Part shown: positions 48,846 through 56,774 of the stretch, piece by piece
Numbering within the stretch: position 1 is the stretch's first letter
Layout: every line of letters starts with the position of its first letter
Source: Paraburkholderia azotifigens
GTDB taxonomy: Bacteria; Pseudomonadota; Gammaproteobacteria; Burkholderiales; Burkholderiaceae
Assembly (NCBI RefSeq): GCF_007995085.1
Contig: NZ_VOQS01000005.1
Span: forward strand, 434,001 to 498,000
Length of the DNA stretch: 64,000 nt
Direction of reading: 5' to 3'
Notes under the pieces: model-generated
The model's database searches: none
The model's input: the letters and a program-made list of their open reading frames with translations, nothing else
Told to the model about the DNA's origin: nothing
Program-made: the position numbers and the translations under genes

Positions 48846-49463
48846 ATGTCTTTCCGCATCAAATTCGGCACGGCTCTGTTGACGGCCACGCTCGCGACGG
48901 CCGCATTCGCGCAGGCGCCCGCGACGAAACCTTCACGCATTCGTGGAGAAATCGTTTCGCTCGACGGCGACACGCTCAAGGTGCATCGCCGCAGCGGCGA
49001 TACGGTGTCGATCGAAGTGAAACCGGCTGTCACCGTTTCATCCGTGAAGCCGATGCAGTTGTCCGATATCAAGCCGGGCTCGTTCATTGGCACGGCGGCG
49101 ACGACGGGCACGGACGGCAAGCTGACGGCAACGGAAGTCGTGGTGTTTCCCGAGTCCGCGCGCGGCACGGGCGAAGGGCATTACGCGTGGGATCTCGGGC
49201 CGAACAGTTCGATGACCAATGCGAACGTGGATACCGTGGTGCAGAGCACGAGCGGGCGCGATCTGAAACTGTCGTACAAGGGCGGCAGCAACGTCGTGAC
49301 GGTCCCGCCCAACGTGCCCATCGTGACGATTGCGCCCGCCGCGCATAGCGATCTCACGCCGGGCAAGAAGGTGTTCGTCGTGGCGACGCCTGCTTCTTCG
49401 CAAGGGGAGTTTGTCGCGCAGCGCGTGGTCGTCGAAAAGGATGGTGTCGCGCCGCCGATGTAA
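48846..49463 (+). CDS. Periplasmic DUF5666-like beta-rich protein
   Basis: The 205-residue precursor has a signal peptide (KFGTALLTATLATAAFAQAP). The mature part has repeated beta-barrel-like strands of the form 'I.G.I.s.dg..l.v....Gd...i' (SRIRGEIVSLDGDTLKVHRR and ISIEV-like strands; LTATEVVVFPESARG; QRVVVEKDG). The pattern resembles DUF5666/OB-like domains. GGGAG precedes the ATG. As third gene of the cytochrome b/molybdoenzyme operon it may be a periplasmic partner; no active-site residues are recognised. Confidence 0.78.
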   Translation: MSFRIKFGTALLTATLATAAFAQAPATKPSRIRGEIVSLDGDTLKVHRRSGDTVSIEVKPAVTVSSVKPMQLSDIKPGSFIGTAATTGTDGKLTATEVVVFPESARGTGEGHYAWDLGPNSSMTNANVDTVVQSTSGRDLKLSYKGGSNVVTVPPNVPIVTIAPAAHSDLTPGKKVFVVATPASSQGEFVAQRVVVEKDGVAPPM

Positions 49464-49530
49464 TGCGTTGCAGCAAACCGGTTCAAAACCGCTTTAAATA
49501 ATTTCGCCAATTTTTTTCGATTTTTGTTAG

Positions 49531-49559
49531 CGGCTGCGGCGATAAGATCGCCGCAGCCG
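49531..49559. other. Perfect 13-bp stem-loop just upstream of the acyltransferase start
   Basis: Arms CGGCTGCGGCGAT / ATCGCCGCAGCCG enclose AAG. It is preceded, not followed, by T-runs and ends 19 bp before the acyltransferase ATG, so it would sit in that gene's leader. It could terminate the upstream operon inefficiently, or act as a translational or RNA-stability element. Confidence 0.55.
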
Positions 49560-49578
49560 TAATAAAAGGGAAGAAAAA

Positions 49579-50727
49579 ATGGCGATCACTTTGAATGGGC
49601 CGGCGTCGTCCGCTTCTGGAAAATCTTTAAAGATAGACGCGATCCGTTTCCTCGCGGCGTTCTGGGTGCTGATGTATCACTTCAAGCCGCCTCTTTTCAA
49701 AGCACTCCTGCCGCATCAGCTATCGTTCATAAGCAGTGCGCTATGGTCCGGCGCGACGGTGCTGTTCGCGGGGCCCGCAGCCGTGATCGTGTTCTTCGTC
49801 ATTTCCGGCTATTGCATTCATGCCGCATATCACAAAGACGTCGCGCTAAAACCGGTCAACTATTACGCATCCAGATTTATTCGAATCGGATTGCCGCTGG
49901 TCGTTTTGCTATGCGTCGTTCAGCCTTTGCCGGCGGGACAGAATTATCTGGAATCGGTACTCTGGTCGCTTTACTGCGAAATGGTCTATTACGCGGTCTA
50001 TCCGCTGTTGCGGCCGCGCTTTCGCCATATCGGCGAAATGATCGTCGGCTGTACGCTGCTGGCGGCGGCGATGGTCGCTTGCGTGCGGCTCTTTGGACAT
50101 CCCGTCTGTCATGGATGCGTCTATGAGACCTATCGCGTGCCGGGCACGGCGTTGCTCTATGCGGCGGGATGGATCTCGGGCTGCCTGATCGCGGAGACGC
50201 AGCGCAATGCCGCGCAATTCCAGATTCGCGGCGCATATTCGCCGCTCACGATGATGCTCCGGCACGCACTGGACGCGAGCACCCTTGCACTCGCGACGCA
50301 TCTGATCGTGCTGAGAGTAGCCGTGGTCGCGGCAGGCGCTGCCGTGATGATTCTGCTTTCCGAGTCGAGTCTCAAGCCCGCCATGCTGCCGTTGATCACA
50401 CCCGATATCACGCTGCCTGTCTTTCAGCTCCTCGCTGTAGTGTGGATCGCGACGGAAACGGCGACGCCTTCTCGTTCTCGCGTGTGGTCGACGCTGGCCG
50501 CGTGCGGCGCGTGGTCGTACAGCCTCTATCTGTGCCACAAGACGGCGCTTGCGCTGCTCGAAGTGACGTCATTCGACGAAAGCTCGCGAATTGCGTGGTT
50601 CGTCGAAGTGGCGCTGGCGTTTGCGATCAGTTACGCGTTCTATCGCGTGATCGAAAAGCCGTCGCATGTCATTTCGCAGCGGTTGCGCAAGTACGCGCCC
50701 GATGTGCCGGGCGCGCCTGCCGCCTGA
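49579..50727 (+). CDS. Acyltransferase 3 family protein (OafA/YrhL-like)
   Basis: The 382-residue membrane protein has around ten helices and the Acyl_transf_3 hallmarks: KIDAIRFLAAFWVLMYHF with the conserved Arg and His, the VFFVISGYCIHAAY segment, FIRIGLPLVVLL, and a late GAWSYSLYLCHKTALALLEV. It lacks a C-terminal SGNH domain. Such enzymes O-acylate surface glycans or other envelope molecules. The leader contains a perfect stem-loop. It ends one base before the convergent propeller gene stop, so the two converge with no spacer. Confidence 0.9.
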   Translation: MAITLNGPASSASGKSLKIDAIRFLAAFWVLMYHFKPPLFKALLPHQLSFISSALWSGATVLFAGPAAVIVFFVISGYCIHAAYHKDVALKPVNYYASRFIRIGLPLVVLLCVVQPLPAGQNYLESVLWSLYCEMVYYAVYPLLRPRFRHIGEMIVGCTLLAAAMVACVRLFGHPVCHGCVYETYRVPGTALLYAAGWISGCLIAETQRNAAQFQIRGAYSPLTMMLRHALDASTLALATHLIVLRVAVVAAGAAVMILLSESSLKPAMLPLITPDITLPVFQLLAVVWIATETATPSRSRVWSTLAACGAWSYSLYLCHKTALALLEVTSFDESSRIAWFVEVALAFAISYAFYRVIEKPSHVISQRLRKYAPDVPGAPAA

Positions 50728-52650
50728 TCACGGCGTCCAGCGATACACGATCACGCTCGATCCGTTGTAGTTGTCTTTGGTGACGACGTACTCACCCGTC
50801 GATCGGAGGAACGCTCTTAGTCCATACATCGAGTCGACGTCGTTGCCGACGTCCACGTTGCCCGGGTTCGAATTGGTGAACGTCGTGTCGAGATGGCCCG
50901 TGGTGAGGTTGAACGCATCGATGTTCGGCACGGTATGCACGTAGCCGACGAACAGATAGTTGCCCGCCGCCGTCATCGATTTCGGGTTCGCGCTGGTGAG
51001 CGTGATCACAGGATCTGGCTGCGTCATGTTGCCCGCGCTCCAGCCGTGATACACCTCGATCCGCGTGTTCATCGCCGTCCAGTCCGAGCTTCCCGCGATG
51101 CCTTGCGCGAGTACCATCGTGTCGCTTTCGGCGAGATAGATGATGCGTGTCAATGGCCTGATGCTCATCGGAATCGGTAACGCGATGCCCGGTCCCCACG
51201 CGGGCTTGCCGTAGCCGTCGAAGCCTGTCAACGGATAGTGATAGATATGATTCGTGCGATCGAGCCCGGCCCATACGTCGCCCTTGCTGTCGATGCTGAA
51301 TCCGCCGGTGATCGGGCGCGTCGTATTGAATGCCGGACCCGGAATCGACGCATCAGGCACGGCGATATAGCCTTTGGACGGTTCGAAATGAAAGAAGTAG
51401 AAGATGGCCGGATTCTGTCCCGATGCAACGAGTATCCGGTTGCCGCCGACGCTAACCAGCTGGCCGAAGTGTTCGTTGCGCTGCGTGTCGTTGACGTTGA
51501 GGCGCGGATCGTCAGGCGAGGAGAACGGATCGACGGTGTTCGCGACGAAGATGCCGCCTGCCGTGCCCGAATAGATGTTGGTGCCGCTATAGAACAACGC
51601 GCCGTCCGTGACGGGATCGGGCGCCGCGACAGCTTCGAAGTTCAGCGATTGCAGCTTCCACAGCAGATTGCCTGTGCTGTTGTACGCGTGGATGTCGGTG
51701 CCGCCGTTGCGGCCGAGATCCCAGCCGCCGCCCCACGGATTGTTGAGCACGTATAGTGTGCCTGCCGCGTCCTTGCCGATGCCCTTGATGCGAGTGAAGC
51801 GTTTGTCGCCCACCTGGCCTTTGATACCCGTCGTCGTGTCGAGATAGCCGCCCTGCACGCCGAACGTACCGGCGAGTTGCGGCGCGCCCGTCACGTTATA
51901 GAGCTTGATGTTCATATCGGGCCCTTCGTCGCCGACCATCAGCAGCCCAGACGACGCATCGAAATACAACGCGGAAGGGCGCGGCGCGGCGGGCATCTGG
52001 ATCGTGTTCAGCAGCGCGCCCGTGGGACCGTATTCGACGATCGCGCCCGCGCTCTTGCGTGCGACCCACACGTTGCCCGCGTTATCCAGTGCGAGTGCGC
52101 CGGGACTCGCTACGGCGATATCCTGCTGCCATGCGCCGTCCGTCGTGAACACGCGCACGCGATTGCCGAAGAAGTCGCTGGCATAGAGCAGCGAGCCTGC
52201 CGTCGCGAGTCCCGCGATTGCGTCAGCGCGGTTCATCGTGGTCCATGTGCTGACGTTGATGACGAGGTCGCGCGCGCCCGTGGCGCGGTTGTAACGGCCG
52301 ACGCCGCCCGTGCCGTATTGCGTGCCCGCCTGCATGGCCGCGAAGATCGACGTTGCATTGCCCGTGATGGCGCCGCCCTGGAACTCGCTATGAATGCCGA
52401 TCGAGCCGATGCTGCGGCCATTCTGGTAAATCGCGACGCCGCCTTCGTTCTCGTCCCAGAGCGACGCCGTGTAGACGACGCCTTCGGGTGAGACCCACAT
52501 CGAGCGGGCGGCATTGCCGACGTGGTTGGCAAGCGTGCCGTAGGTATTCGCGAGCCAGTCGGTGCTGTACTGCGCATGACAGACGGAAGCGATCATGGTG
52601 ACGATTGCGCCGAGCAGCAGCGCGCGCGGCCGCATTCGCGTGTTGAGCAT
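50728..52650 (-). CDS. Secreted NHL-repeat-like beta-propeller protein
   Basis: The 640-residue precursor has a signal peptide (RALLLGAIVTMIASVCHAQ). The mature protein reads as propeller blades: AGLATAGSLLYASDFFGNRV, GALALDNAGNVWVARKSAGA, SALYFDASSGLLMVGDEGPD, GIGKDAAGTLYVLNNPWGGG and GGFSIDSKGDVWAGLDRTNH. AGGAGA lies nine bases upstream of the ATG. There are no membrane anchors, so it is exported to periplasm or medium. Function is unknown; it may bind polysaccharide or another ligand. Confidence 0.8.
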   Translation of the reverse strand: MLNTRMRPRALLLGAIVTMIASVCHAQYSTDWLANTYGTLANHVGNAARSMWVSPEGVVYTASLWDENEGGVAIYQNGRSIGSIGIHSEFQGGAITGNATSIFAAMQAGTQYGTGGVGRYNRATGARDLVINVSTWTTMNRADAIAGLATAGSLLYASDFFGNRVRVFTTDGAWQQDIAVASPGALALDNAGNVWVARKSAGAIVEYGPTGALLNTIQMPAAPRPSALYFDASSGLLMVGDEGPDMNIKLYNVTGAPQLAGTFGVQGGYLDTTTGIKGQVGDKRFTRIKGIGKDAAGTLYVLNNPWGGGWDLGRNGGTDIHAYNSTGNLLWKLQSLNFEAVAAPDPVTDGALFYSGTNIYSGTAGGIFVANTVDPFSSPDDPRLNVNDTQRNEHFGQLVSVGGNRILVASGQNPAIFYFFHFEPSKGYIAVPDASIPGPAFNTTRPITGGFSIDSKGDVWAGLDRTNHIYHYPLTGFDGYGKPAWGPGIALPIPMSIRPLTRIIYLAESDTMVLAQGIAGSSDWTAMNTRIEVYHGWSAGNMTQPDPVITLTSANPKSMTAAGNYLFVGYVHTVPNIDAFNLTTGHLDTTFTNSNPGNVDVGNDVDSMYGLRAFLRSTGEYVVTKDNYNGSSVIVYRWTP

Positions 52651-52746
52651 ACCGATGTTCTCCTGACGTCGAGAAAGATGGAGTGCCTTCGAGACGCACG
52701 GATTTTAAGTGCCCATTTATACAAACGGGGGCCGATAGGCGAACGT

Positions 52747-52772
52747 GAGTGCAGAAAATGAGTGCAGAAAAT
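52747..52772. repeat. 13-bp tandem repeat upstream of the propeller gene
   Basis: Two perfect direct copies of GAGTGCAGAAAAT lie 97-122 bp upstream of the propeller gene start in the divergent promoter region. Possible slippage repeat or paired binding site. Confidence 0.6.
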
Positions 52773-52939
52773 GCGCTTTGACGCAGCGCGATGTGCGGCG
52801 GCGATGTGCATTGAATCAACGCCCATGCCGCGCGCATCGTTGTCACTCGATCGACACCATGAAAAAGGCCTTCAATCGATGCATGCCGCACTAGAATGAG
52901 TTACTGCCGCATTCAATTCGTCTGCATCGGAGAACCAGC

Positions 52940-53104
52940 ATGCCGACCTATCAGTATCGTTGCGAAAGCTGTGGTGAAAAGTTCGAACACGCGGAGCACG
53001 TTGCAGAACATGAAAGGGTGCAGCTGAAATGCCCCAAGTGCGGCAGCGAAAAGGTGCAGCACGCACCGGCGCCGTTCGTCGCGAAGACTTCCCGCAAGAG
53101 TTGA
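52940..53104 (+). CDS. FmdB-type zinc-ribbon protein
   Basis: The 54-residue protein is a textbook FmdB zinc ribbon. PTYQYRCESCGEKFEHAEHV supplies the first CxxC and LKCPKCGSEKVQH the second. AGAACC gives a poor RBS. It is too short for many gene finders. A second small Cys-containing gene follows 14 bp later. FmdB proteins are thought to be regulatory or DNA/RNA-binding; role here unknown. Confidence 0.85.
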   Translation: MPTYQYRCESCGEKFEHAEHVAEHERVQLKCPKCGSEKVQHAPAPFVAKTSRKS

Positions 53105-53118
53105 CGCAGGGCACATCG

Positions 53119-53325
53119 ATGAAACCATGCGAAGCCTGCAAGGCTTTGACGGGCATGCCGTCGTCGACGCCGCCGCACGGCGATCTGGCCGAGACGGATT
53201 CGCAGATGACGGGCGCGCCTCCCATCAAGCGCTATGACGAATACCGCTGCACGGTATGCGGTAACTGGATGCTTAGAAACACGCAGGACGGCGACCCGCC
53301 CGGGGTCTGGTCATCCACGGTGTGA
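53119..53325 (+). CDS. Small Cys-rich protein
   Basis: The 68-residue protein has Cys pairs PCEACKAL and YRCTVCGNWM, which could make a zinc ribbon, with a Pro/Asp-rich linker between. It starts 14 bp after the FmdB gene stop and is likely co-transcribed. No family recognised beyond the CxxC pairs. Confidence 0.7.
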   Translation: MKPCEACKALTGMPSSTPPHGDLAETDSQMTGAPPIKRYDEYRCTVCGNWMLRNTQDGDPPGVWSSTV

Positions 53326-53347
53326 TTCCATGTGACGAGAGATTCCG

Positions 53348-53602
53348 ATGACATGGCTTGTGATCCTGCACGGCGCGTATTGGCGCGACGTGTCAGCCGA
53401 GGTGTTCAGGGAGCACGCGAAGCGTGACGACTGGAGCCAGCTGACATGCGATACCTTCGACGCTAGCGAAGACATGTGCGAAGCGGAACACGACGGCGTG
53501 AAAATCCTGATTCCGCGCAGCACGGTGATTGCCGCGGTGAATCTGCAGGACCGCGAGCGGGCATTGGGCTTTGCATTGCCCGCTCGCGATAGCAGCGCAT
53601 AG
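53348..53602 (+). CDS. Hypothetical small protein
   Basis: The 84-residue acidic protein has no signal peptide or membrane helix (starts TWLVILHGAYWRDVSAEVFR; ends LGFALPARDSSA). It has a mixed alpha/beta look with SRSTVIAAVNLQDRERALG-like tail. GAGAGATTCC precedes the ATG and it is 22 bp after the Cys-rich gene, so it probably belongs to the same transcript. No family recognised. Confidence 0.65.
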   Translation: MTWLVILHGAYWRDVSAEVFREHAKRDDWSQLTCDTFDASEDMCEAEHDGVKILIPRSTVIAAVNLQDRERALGFALPARDSSA

Positions 53603-53605
53603 CGT

Positions 53606-53755
53606 TCAGCGTTCGTCGGTCACAGGCAGCGACGCATCGAGCGCGTCGCGTCCCGCGCACGCGTTGCGGGAGCGCTGGCTGTTGAGGAACGGCACTTCGG
53701 GCTTCATCGCGAAGGTCAACACGATTCCGCAGATCATCACACCAATCGACAGCAT
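53606..53755 (-). CDS. Small single-helix protein
   Basis: The 49-residue frame starts with a hydrophobic segment (MLSIGVMICGIVLTFAMKPE) followed by a polar tail. It has one of the best Shine-Dalgarno sequences in the window, AAGGAGGAGAC, directly upstream of the ATG. It follows the enoyl-CoA hydratase gene by 31 bp on the same strand. It may be a real membrane-associated microprotein; no homologue recognised. Confidence 0.5.
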   Translation of the reverse strand: MLSIGVMICGIVLTFAMKPEVPFLNSQRSRNACAGRDALDASLPVTDER

Positions 53756-53786
53756 GTCTCCTCCTTGTTGTCGGCTGTGTTTGCCG

Positions 53787-54539
53787 TTAGCGCTTCGGCG
53801 AGCCAGACGTGAATGCGGCCACGCCGTCGTGGAATGCGCTGCTGCCATAGACGGATTCGATCAGATCTTCATCGTCGAGACGCTGTTCGACCACCAGCCG
53901 GCGCAGGCTTTCCTTCACTGCATGCTGCGTGACCTGCGACAACGAACCGAGCCGCTGCGCGAGTTTGAGTGCGGTGTCATGCAGAGCGTCCTTCGCGCAG
54001 ATTTCGTAGACATAGCCGCACGCCAATGCTTCATCGGCGGAGAGGAAATCGGCGAGCAGCAGCATCTTCTTCACGCGCGGCACGCCGAATGCCGCATGAA
54101 GCCGCGCCAGATTGCGCGACGACAGCGTCTTCGCAATCGGCGCGCCGAATTTGGACGCATCGCTGCAAACGCGGAAGTCGCAAGCGGTCGCAATCGCGAG
54201 GCCGCCGCCTGCCGCCCATCCGTCGATCACGGCGACCGTCGGCACGGCGATGCGTTCGACGGCATCGATCACGCGTTCGACGAGCGCTTCATACTCGACG
54301 CCCTGACGTCCGTCGCGGAAGTCGCTGAAATAGCCGATGTCGGTGCCCGACACGAACGACTTGCCGCCCGCGCCGCGCAGCAGAATGCAGCGCACATTCG
54401 CATCGCGCTGGCATTCGTCGATCCGCGCGAGCAGCGCTTCGTACATCGGTATCGTCATGGCGTTGTGGCGCTCGGGGCGGTCGATCAGAATTTCCGCCGT
54501 GCCCGCGCCGGCCATTTTCAATGTGACGTGCTCGCCCAT
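53787..54539 (-). CDS. Enoyl-CoA hydratase/isomerase family protein
   Basis: The 250-residue crotonase-fold protein has a CoA-oxyanion region with GKSFVSGTDIGYFSDF, and the second motif IDGWAAGGGLAIATACDFRV. The usual catalytic Glu pair of hydratases is not obvious (the GWAAGGG loop and LHAAFGVPR helix have none in the standard spots), so it may be an isomerase, hydrolase or decarboxylase. Its ATG overlaps the end of the CoA-transferase remnant by 22 bp, pointing to a former two-gene operon acting on an acyl-CoA. Confidence 0.88.
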   Translation of the reverse strand: MGEHVTLKMAGAGTAEILIDRPERHNAMTIPMYEALLARIDECQRDANVRCILLRGAGGKSFVSGTDIGYFSDFRDGRQGVEYEALVERVIDAVERIAVPTVAVIDGWAAGGGLAIATACDFRVCSDASKFGAPIAKTLSSRNLARLHAAFGVPRVKKMLLLADFLSADEALACGYVYEICAKDALHDTALKLAQRLGSLSQVTQHAVKESLRRLVVEQRLDDEDLIESVYGSSAFHDGVAAFTSGSPKR

Positions 54540-55000
54540 AGCTGGGTCCCGTTGATTTCGGCCAGCAGTTCGTCGTTGTGCTCGCCGGGCAGCGGCGGGT
54601 GGCGGCGCACCTGTTGCGGCGTGCCGGGCAGCTTGACGGGAAAGCCGATGTTTTTCACCTTGCCTTCGACGGGATGATCGATCTCCATGCACATGCCGCG
54701 CTGTTGCGCGTGCTCGCTGCCGAATGCCTCGGGATACGAGAGGATCGGACCGGCGGGAATGCCCGCCGCCAGCATCGTGTCGATCCAGTCCGCGCAGTCG
54801 CGCTTCGCGAACGTCTGCTCCAGCGTTTCGATCAGCGCCTCGCGGTTTTTGAGGCGCAGCGAGATGGTTTCATAATCGGCGTGCTTCAGCAGTTCGGGAC
54901 GCTCGATCAGTTCGCACAGCTTCGTCCACAGCTTCTGGTTGGTCGCGCCCATCACGAAGTAGCCGTCGCGCGCCTTCACGGCCTGATAGGGCGCGCTCAT
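54518..55000 (-). pseudogene. 5'-truncated CaiB/BaiF-type CoA-transferase
   Basis: This 160-residue frame is the C-terminal part of a family III CoA-transferase (normally ~400 residues). It starts at the MSAPYQAVKARDGYFVMGAT segment, which is internal in intact proteins, and runs through KLWTKLCELIERPEL, AAGIPAGPILSYPEAF and KNIGFPVKLPGTPQQVRRHP. The ~240 residues carrying the catalytic Asp and CoA-binding N-domain are missing. The frame is open for only 18 codons before the ATG, then hits a stop, and the next upstream gene is a diguanylate cyclase on the other strand. The remnant cannot be an active transferase. Confidence 0.8.
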
Positions 55001-55219
55001 CGTTCTGCCATGCTTGCGTGCCCGGCAAATTTTGCGTGTGCAACGATCCGCTCGTCAGCACGGATGGACAGAATTGCGGCATTATGCGTGGCTTGGCGTG
55101 CAGTCCGGGTGCAGTTCGCGTTTACCTGACTCAATCCCTCCATTTTCAGGCCGTTAATCCAAAGAACAAAGGTTGCCCTGCGATGAGCCGGAATACAGCG
55201 TCCCGATCACGGCCGAACC

Positions 55220-56350
55220 ATGTCTGAGAAACCCTCCCTTTACGATTCGCTGCTGGCGACGCCCACGCCGGAGAAGGGCGTGATCAGCCCGTCGGTGCGC
55301 GCCGCGCTGCTGTCCGCGCTGTTCGACAACGCCTGGCCGCTCTTCCTGTCGGGCATGTCCAGTGTGTTCGTGGCGATCGTCGCGTGCTTCCGGCTGCATC
55401 AGACGTGGACGGCGCTCTGGCTGATCGCCGACGTCGCCGTGCTGGCCGCGCGGCTCGGCATCGTCCGCATCTATGTCGCGCGCAGCCGCGTCTGCGCGGT
55501 GCATCCGGCGCCGTGGGCGGCTCGCTATGCGCCTCTCAGTCTGGTTGCATGTCTGCTGCTCGGGCTCGGCACGGCGGCCTGTTTCCTGTCTCCGGACAAG
55601 GAACTCGCGACGCTCGCGATCATGGTCGCGGCGGGCATTCTCGGCGGCATCGCGTCGCGCAACGCGGCGTTGCCCCGTCTCGCGATCGCGCAGATTTTCC
55701 TCGGCACGGTGCCCATCGGCATCGGCGCGCTGCTCGCGCCGCAAAGCGGCGCGTGGATTCTCGTGCCGCCGCTCGTCGCGTACAACGCGGCGATGGTGTC
55801 CGTCGTGCGGCGCCATTACAAAGGGCTCGTCGCACTGATGACGGCCGAGCAGCGCCATGCCGAACTCACCGCGCGCTTCGACGCTGCGCTCGCTTATATG
55901 CCGCATGGTTTGTGCACCGTCGACGGAACGGGCAACGTGGTGATTGCGAACCGCCGCACGGCGGAGCTGTTCGGCGCGACCGTCGAGACGCTGAAGCTGA
56001 ATGTGCCGCTGCCGGAATTCATCGGCCATGTCGGCATCGCGCAGTTCGGCGAGACGCTGCACAAGCGGCTGGTCGAACAGTGCAATGCGTGGCTTGGCGA
56101 CGAGCGCAGCCCGATGGATCTCGAACTGCAGGACGGCCGCCAGCTCGAATTGACGCGTAATCCCGTGCCCGACGGCAGCGCCGTCATCATCATCGAGGAC
56201 GTCACGCAGCGGCGCCAGACGGAGGCGAAGATCCTGCACCTCGCGAGTCACGATTCGCTGACGGGCCTGCCGAATCGCCGCGAACTGCGCGACCGGCTCG
56301 AACAGATTCTGAGGTTGAGCGGGCGCGATCGGGCGGATCGTGCGCGATGA
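55220..56350 (+). CDS. Diguanylate cyclase, N-terminal part (membrane sensor, PAS, start of GGDEF) - frameshifted
   Basis: The 376-residue product has five or six membrane helices (about 25-205), a PAS-like domain (~215-340: PHGLCTVDGTGNVVIANRRT, VPLPEFIGHVG, LTRNPVPDGSAVIIIEDVTQ), and then the first helix of a GGDEF domain (HLASHDSLTGLPNRRELRDR). The frame stops at TGA 56348-56350 before the catalytic core. The rest of the GGDEF domain continues in the -1 frame, starting at ATG 56347 (overlap ATGATG). The protein lacks its own cyclase core unless the two parts associate or ribosomes shift. Confidence 0.85.
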   Translation: MSEKPSLYDSLLATPTPEKGVISPSVRAALLSALFDNAWPLFLSGMSSVFVAIVACFRLHQTWTALWLIADVAVLAARLGIVRIYVARSRVCAVHPAPWAARYAPLSLVACLLLGLGTAACFLSPDKELATLAIMVAAGILGGIASRNAALPRLAIAQIFLGTVPIGIGALLAPQSGAWILVPPLVAYNAAMVSVVRRHYKGLVALMTAEQRHAELTARFDAALAYMPHGLCTVDGTGNVVIANRRTAELFGATVETLKLNVPLPEFIGHVGIAQFGETLHKRLVEQCNAWLGDERSPMDLELQDGRQLELTRNPVPDGSAVIIIEDVTQRRQTEAKILHLASHDSLTGLPNRRELRDRLEQILRLSGRDRADRAR

Positions 56351-56754
56351 TGTATCTGGACCTCGACGGTTTCAAGCAGGTCAACGACCGGCTCGGCCAT
56401 TGCGCGGGCGACGAGGTGCTGGAAACAGTCGCCACGCGGCTCTCGCGCGTGCTGCGTCCAGGCGAACTGGTGGCGCGGCTGGGCGGCGACGAGTTCGCGA
56501 TCATCGCCGATCACACCACCTTGCCTTCTGTTGTCGCGCTGGCGCAGCGCGTGATCCGCGGCATCGCGCTGCCGTATCACCTGTCGACGGGCGAGGCGGT
56601 GAGCATCGGCACGAGCGTCGGCATTGCGCTGGCGGCGAACGACGATTCCGTCGACGGCCTGATCCGGCGCGCGGATCAGGCGTTGTACAGCGCGAAGCAG
56701 GCGGGAAGGGGCACGTACCGCGTCTCGAACGCGCAGGCGGTTTCAGGCGGCTGA
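56347..56754 (+). CDS. GGDEF domain, C-terminal part of the frameshifted diguanylate cyclase
   Basis: The 135-residue frame continues the GGDEF domain: MYLDLDGFKQVNDRLGHCAG with metal-binding Asp, LLATRLSRVLRPGELVARLG-like region, intact RLGGDEFAII, and a C-terminal GIALAANDDSVDGLIRRADQALYSAKQ. The A-site GGDEF is intact. The inhibitory I-site (RxxD, five residues before GGDEF) reads RPGE, so product feedback is probably lost. The ATG overlaps the upstream stop, so it could be made by translational coupling; more likely this is a broken gene or a sequencing error. Confidence 0.8.
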   Translation: MMYLDLDGFKQVNDRLGHCAGDEVLETVATRLSRVLRPGELVARLGGDEFAIIADHTTLPSVVALAQRVIRGIALPYHLSTGEAVSIGTSVGIALAANDDSVDGLIRRADQALYSAKQAGRGTYRVSNAQAVSGG

Positions 56755-56774
56755 CGCCTGTTTCGGCGCAGCCG

